Shown piece after piece: positions 4,810 to 6,063 of a DNA stretch of 6,063 bases. Origin of the DNA: Thermoplasmata archaeon (GTDB lineage: Archaea; Thermoplasmatota; Thermoplasmata; Lutacidiplasmatales; UBA184); the NCBI GenBank assembly GCA_030037695.1, contig JASHQF010000138.1, positions 1 through 6,063 on the forward strand, given 5' to 3'. The translations under genes and the position numbers were made by a program. The notes below the pieces were generated by a model. That model saw only the letters and a list, made by a program, of their open reading frames with translations, was not told the origin of the DNA and ran no database searches. Position 1 is the stretch's first letter. Every line of letters starts with the position of its first letter.

Positions 4810-5673
4810 GTGCCGCTTCCCCGCGGCCTCCCGATCGTCGACCATCACTGCCACCTCGCCCCGTCCGGGGACGGACTGCGTGCGGTCGAGCGGTTCGTCG
4901 CCCACGGCGGGACGGACCTCTTCGTCGCGACCCAGGCCTACGAGCCGAGGGTCCCCCTCTCCGTGGACGACTATCGGCGCCAGTTCGAAACGACGATCGA
5001 TCTGGTCGGCCGGATCCGGAACGAAACCTCCGCCCGGGCCTACGCGGTCGTGGCGCCGTATCCGGTCGACCTCGTGCGTGCCGCGGGGGAGGTCGGCCTC
5101 CCGGCCGCGGTCGAGCTCCACGAGGCGTCGCTCGAGCTCGCCGGCCGGTTGATCCGGGACCGGCGGGCGGTCGCCCTCGGTGAGGTCGGATGGCCCCATT
5201 TCCCGGTCGCTCCGGAGCTCTCGGACGCCGCGCGCCGCCTCTTCCGCAGGGCCCTCGGGGTGGCGCGGGAATCCGCGTGTCCGGTCGTCGTGCACGCGGA
5301 CGACCTCGACGGCGCGGGGTATCGGGAGTTGGCCCGCGAGGCGGCCGCCGCCGGGGTTCCCCCCGGCAAGGTCGTGAAGCACTACGTTCGGGAGGCGACC
5401 GGGCCGGACCTGGCGCAAGGGATCGGCCGTTCGTACCTGGCACGGCGCGCGACGACGCGGGCGGCGCTCGGCGAGGCGCCGCCCTGGTTCCTGGAGACCG
5501 ACTATCTGGACGACCCGACCCGGCCGGGGGCCGTCCTCGATCTGGCGACGGTCCCCCGGCGGGCGCGCGAGATCGCGGACGATCCTCGCGGAGGGAGCGA
5601 TCGCCTCTGGGTCCCGTTCGTCGACTCGGTGGAGCAGGTGTACGGGTTCCGGCCGGGATCCGGGGAGGCCTGA
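4810..5673 (+). CDS. TatD-like TIM-barrel metal-dependent hydrolase, archaeal type
   Basis: This 287-residue protein belongs to the TatD/amidohydrolase-like superfamily. The metal-binding HxH is in VDHHCHLAP (His13 and His15), the bridging glutamate in GEVGW (Glu125), then His162 in VVVHADD, His191 in VKHYV and Asp231 in ETDYLDDP. The order and spacing match the metal site of TatD-type barrels, and overall it looks like the archaeal group of uncharacterised hydrolases rather than bacterial TatD. Known relatives include metal-dependent DNases, but the substrate here is unproven; a phosphoester or other hydrolytic reaction is an inference. GTG at 4810 is chosen because the barrel's first strand starts at once after it; no clear Shine-Dalgarno is seen. 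It follows TBP by 22 nt and precedes the kinase by 2 nt, so an operon is likely. Confidence 0.87.
   Translation: MPLPRGLPIVDHHCHLAPSGDGLRAVERFVAHGGTDLFVATQAYEPRVPLSVDDYRRQFETTIDLVGRIRNETSARAYAVVAPYPVDLVRAAGEVGLPAAVELHEASLELAGRLIRDRRAVALGEVGWPHFPVAPELSDAARRLFRRALGVARESACPVVVHADDLDGAGYRELAREAAAAGVPPGKVVKHYVREATGPDLAQGIGRSYLARRATTRAALGEAPPWFLETDYLDDPTRPGAVLDLATVPRRAREIADDPRGGSDRLWVPFVDSVEQVYGFRPGSGEA
5663..5668 (+). promoter_or_regulatory. Shine-Dalgarno for dTMP kinase
   Basis: GGGAGG lies 7 nt before the ATG at 5676, inside the last codons of the TatD-like gene. It decides the kinase start and fits translation as an internal operon gene, in contrast to the leaderless first genes nearby. Confidence 0.75.
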
Positions 5674-5675
5674 CG

Positions 5676-6063
5676 ATGCCCGCGCGTCGCCGGCGGGGGA
5701 TCCTCGTCGCGGTCGAGGGGATCGACGGGGCGGGCAAATCGACGTTCGCCCGACACCTCGCGGCCGCCGCGCGCCGGCGCGGTTGGTCGGTCCGCTCGCG
5801 CCGGGAGCCGGACGACCGTCGCCTCGGCGAGATCGCGCAGGCCGCGAGCGTCGGCGACCCTTGGACCGGTGCGATCTACTTCACGGTCGACCGGTTCCTG
5901 GCTCGCCCGGCCCTCCTGCGCGACCTCCGTCGGTCCGATCTCGTGGTGCAGGACCGGAGCCTCTACTCGACGCTCGCCTACCAGGGCAGCCTGCTCTCCG
6001 CCGGCGATCGGCGGCGCCTCGAAGCGATCGAGCGGGCGTCGACCGTGATGCCGGATCTCGTCC
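5676..6063 (+). CDS. tmk: dTMP (thymidylate) kinase, C-terminal part outside the window
   Basis: The visible 129 residues are the N-terminal half of thymidylate kinase, which phosphorylates dTMP to dTDP in DNA precursor supply. The strand and Walker A loop VAVEGIDGAGKST occupy 11-23, with Lys21 and Ser22 contacting ATP. The RREP element (42-45) corresponds to the usual thymidylate-site REP segment, VDR (71-73) to the conserved ADR region, and QDRSLYSTLAYQG (92-104) to the DR(Y/S) motif. The lid and the C-terminal end are beyond the right edge. ATG at 5676 is supported by GGGAGG 7 nt upstream. It follows the TatD-like gene by only 2 nt, so it is probably co-transcribed with TBP and that hydrolase. 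A basic stretch (ARRRR, 3-7) precedes the first strand. Confidence 0.93.
   Translation, partial: MPARRRRGILVAVEGIDGAGKSTFARHLAAAARRRGWSVRSRREPDDRRLGEIAQAASVGDPWTGAIYFTVDRFLARPALLRDLRRSDLVVQDRSLYSTLAYQGSLLSAGDRRRLEAIERASTVMPDLV

Noticed and set aside
4364..5737. Very long minus-strand open frame opposite TBP and the TatD-like gene
   Set aside because: Its translation is a low-complexity Arg/Pro/Gly-rich string, typical of the complement of GC-rich coding DNA; the plus-strand genes are clearly recognised proteins.
1..6063. CRISPR array, insertion sequence or prophage elements
   Set aside because: No regularly spaced direct repeats, terminal inverted repeats with a transposase, or phage-like proteins were seen.

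Overview
This is a GC-rich stretch of archaeal chromosome. The best evidence is a complete TATA-binding protein gene (4239-4787) with the two-repeat TBP fold. An archaeal-type thiolase, an archaeal-type TatD-family hydrolase and several TATA-like boxes about 25-27 bp upstream of start codons point the same way. That promoter spacing suggests many transcripts are leaderless. The high GC and gene mix would suit a GC-rich, Thermoplasmata-like euryarchaeal lineage, but that placement is an inference. Nothing looks like phage, transposon, CRISPR, tRNA or rRNA; the window reads as ordinary chromosome.

Layout. Positions 1-2400 hold four minus-strand genes. Leftward in transcription order they are a stand-alone ThiI-type PP-loop protein (1774-2400), a four-helix membrane protein with a C-terminal zinc ribbon (1128-1673), an unrecognised 88-residue protein (761-1027) and a thiolase that runs off the left edge (1-700). 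From 2534 all genes are on the plus strand: an alpha/beta hydrolase (2534-3352), a 57-residue coiled-coil protein (3400-3573) overlapping by ATGA a CoA-pyrophosphatase-like NUDIX hydrolase (3570-4160), TBP (4239-4787), a TatD-like metal-dependent hydrolase (4810-5673) and a dTMP kinase that runs off the right edge (5676-6063). The switch of strand at 2401-2533 is a divergent promoter region.

How the genes fit together. Two plus-strand units are likely. One is the coiled-coil/NUDIX pair, coupled by a start-stop overlap. The other is TBP, TatD-like hydrolase and dTMP kinase, with gaps of 22 and 2 nt, driven by the only strongly AT-rich promoter in the window, which carries two tandem TATA elements. 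Known family roles span basal transcription, nucleotide supply, CoA/nucleotide clean-up, thiolase chemistry and tRNA or cofactor sulfur chemistry; no single pathway unites them.

No gene-free stretch exceeds about 135 bases. The points most worth a second look are a perfect 25-bp dyad between a TATA-like box and the coiled-coil start codon, the double TATA promoter of TBP, the two small unrecognised proteins, and the THUMP-less ThiI-like protein. I did not find convincing evidence of an entirely new multi-gene system.
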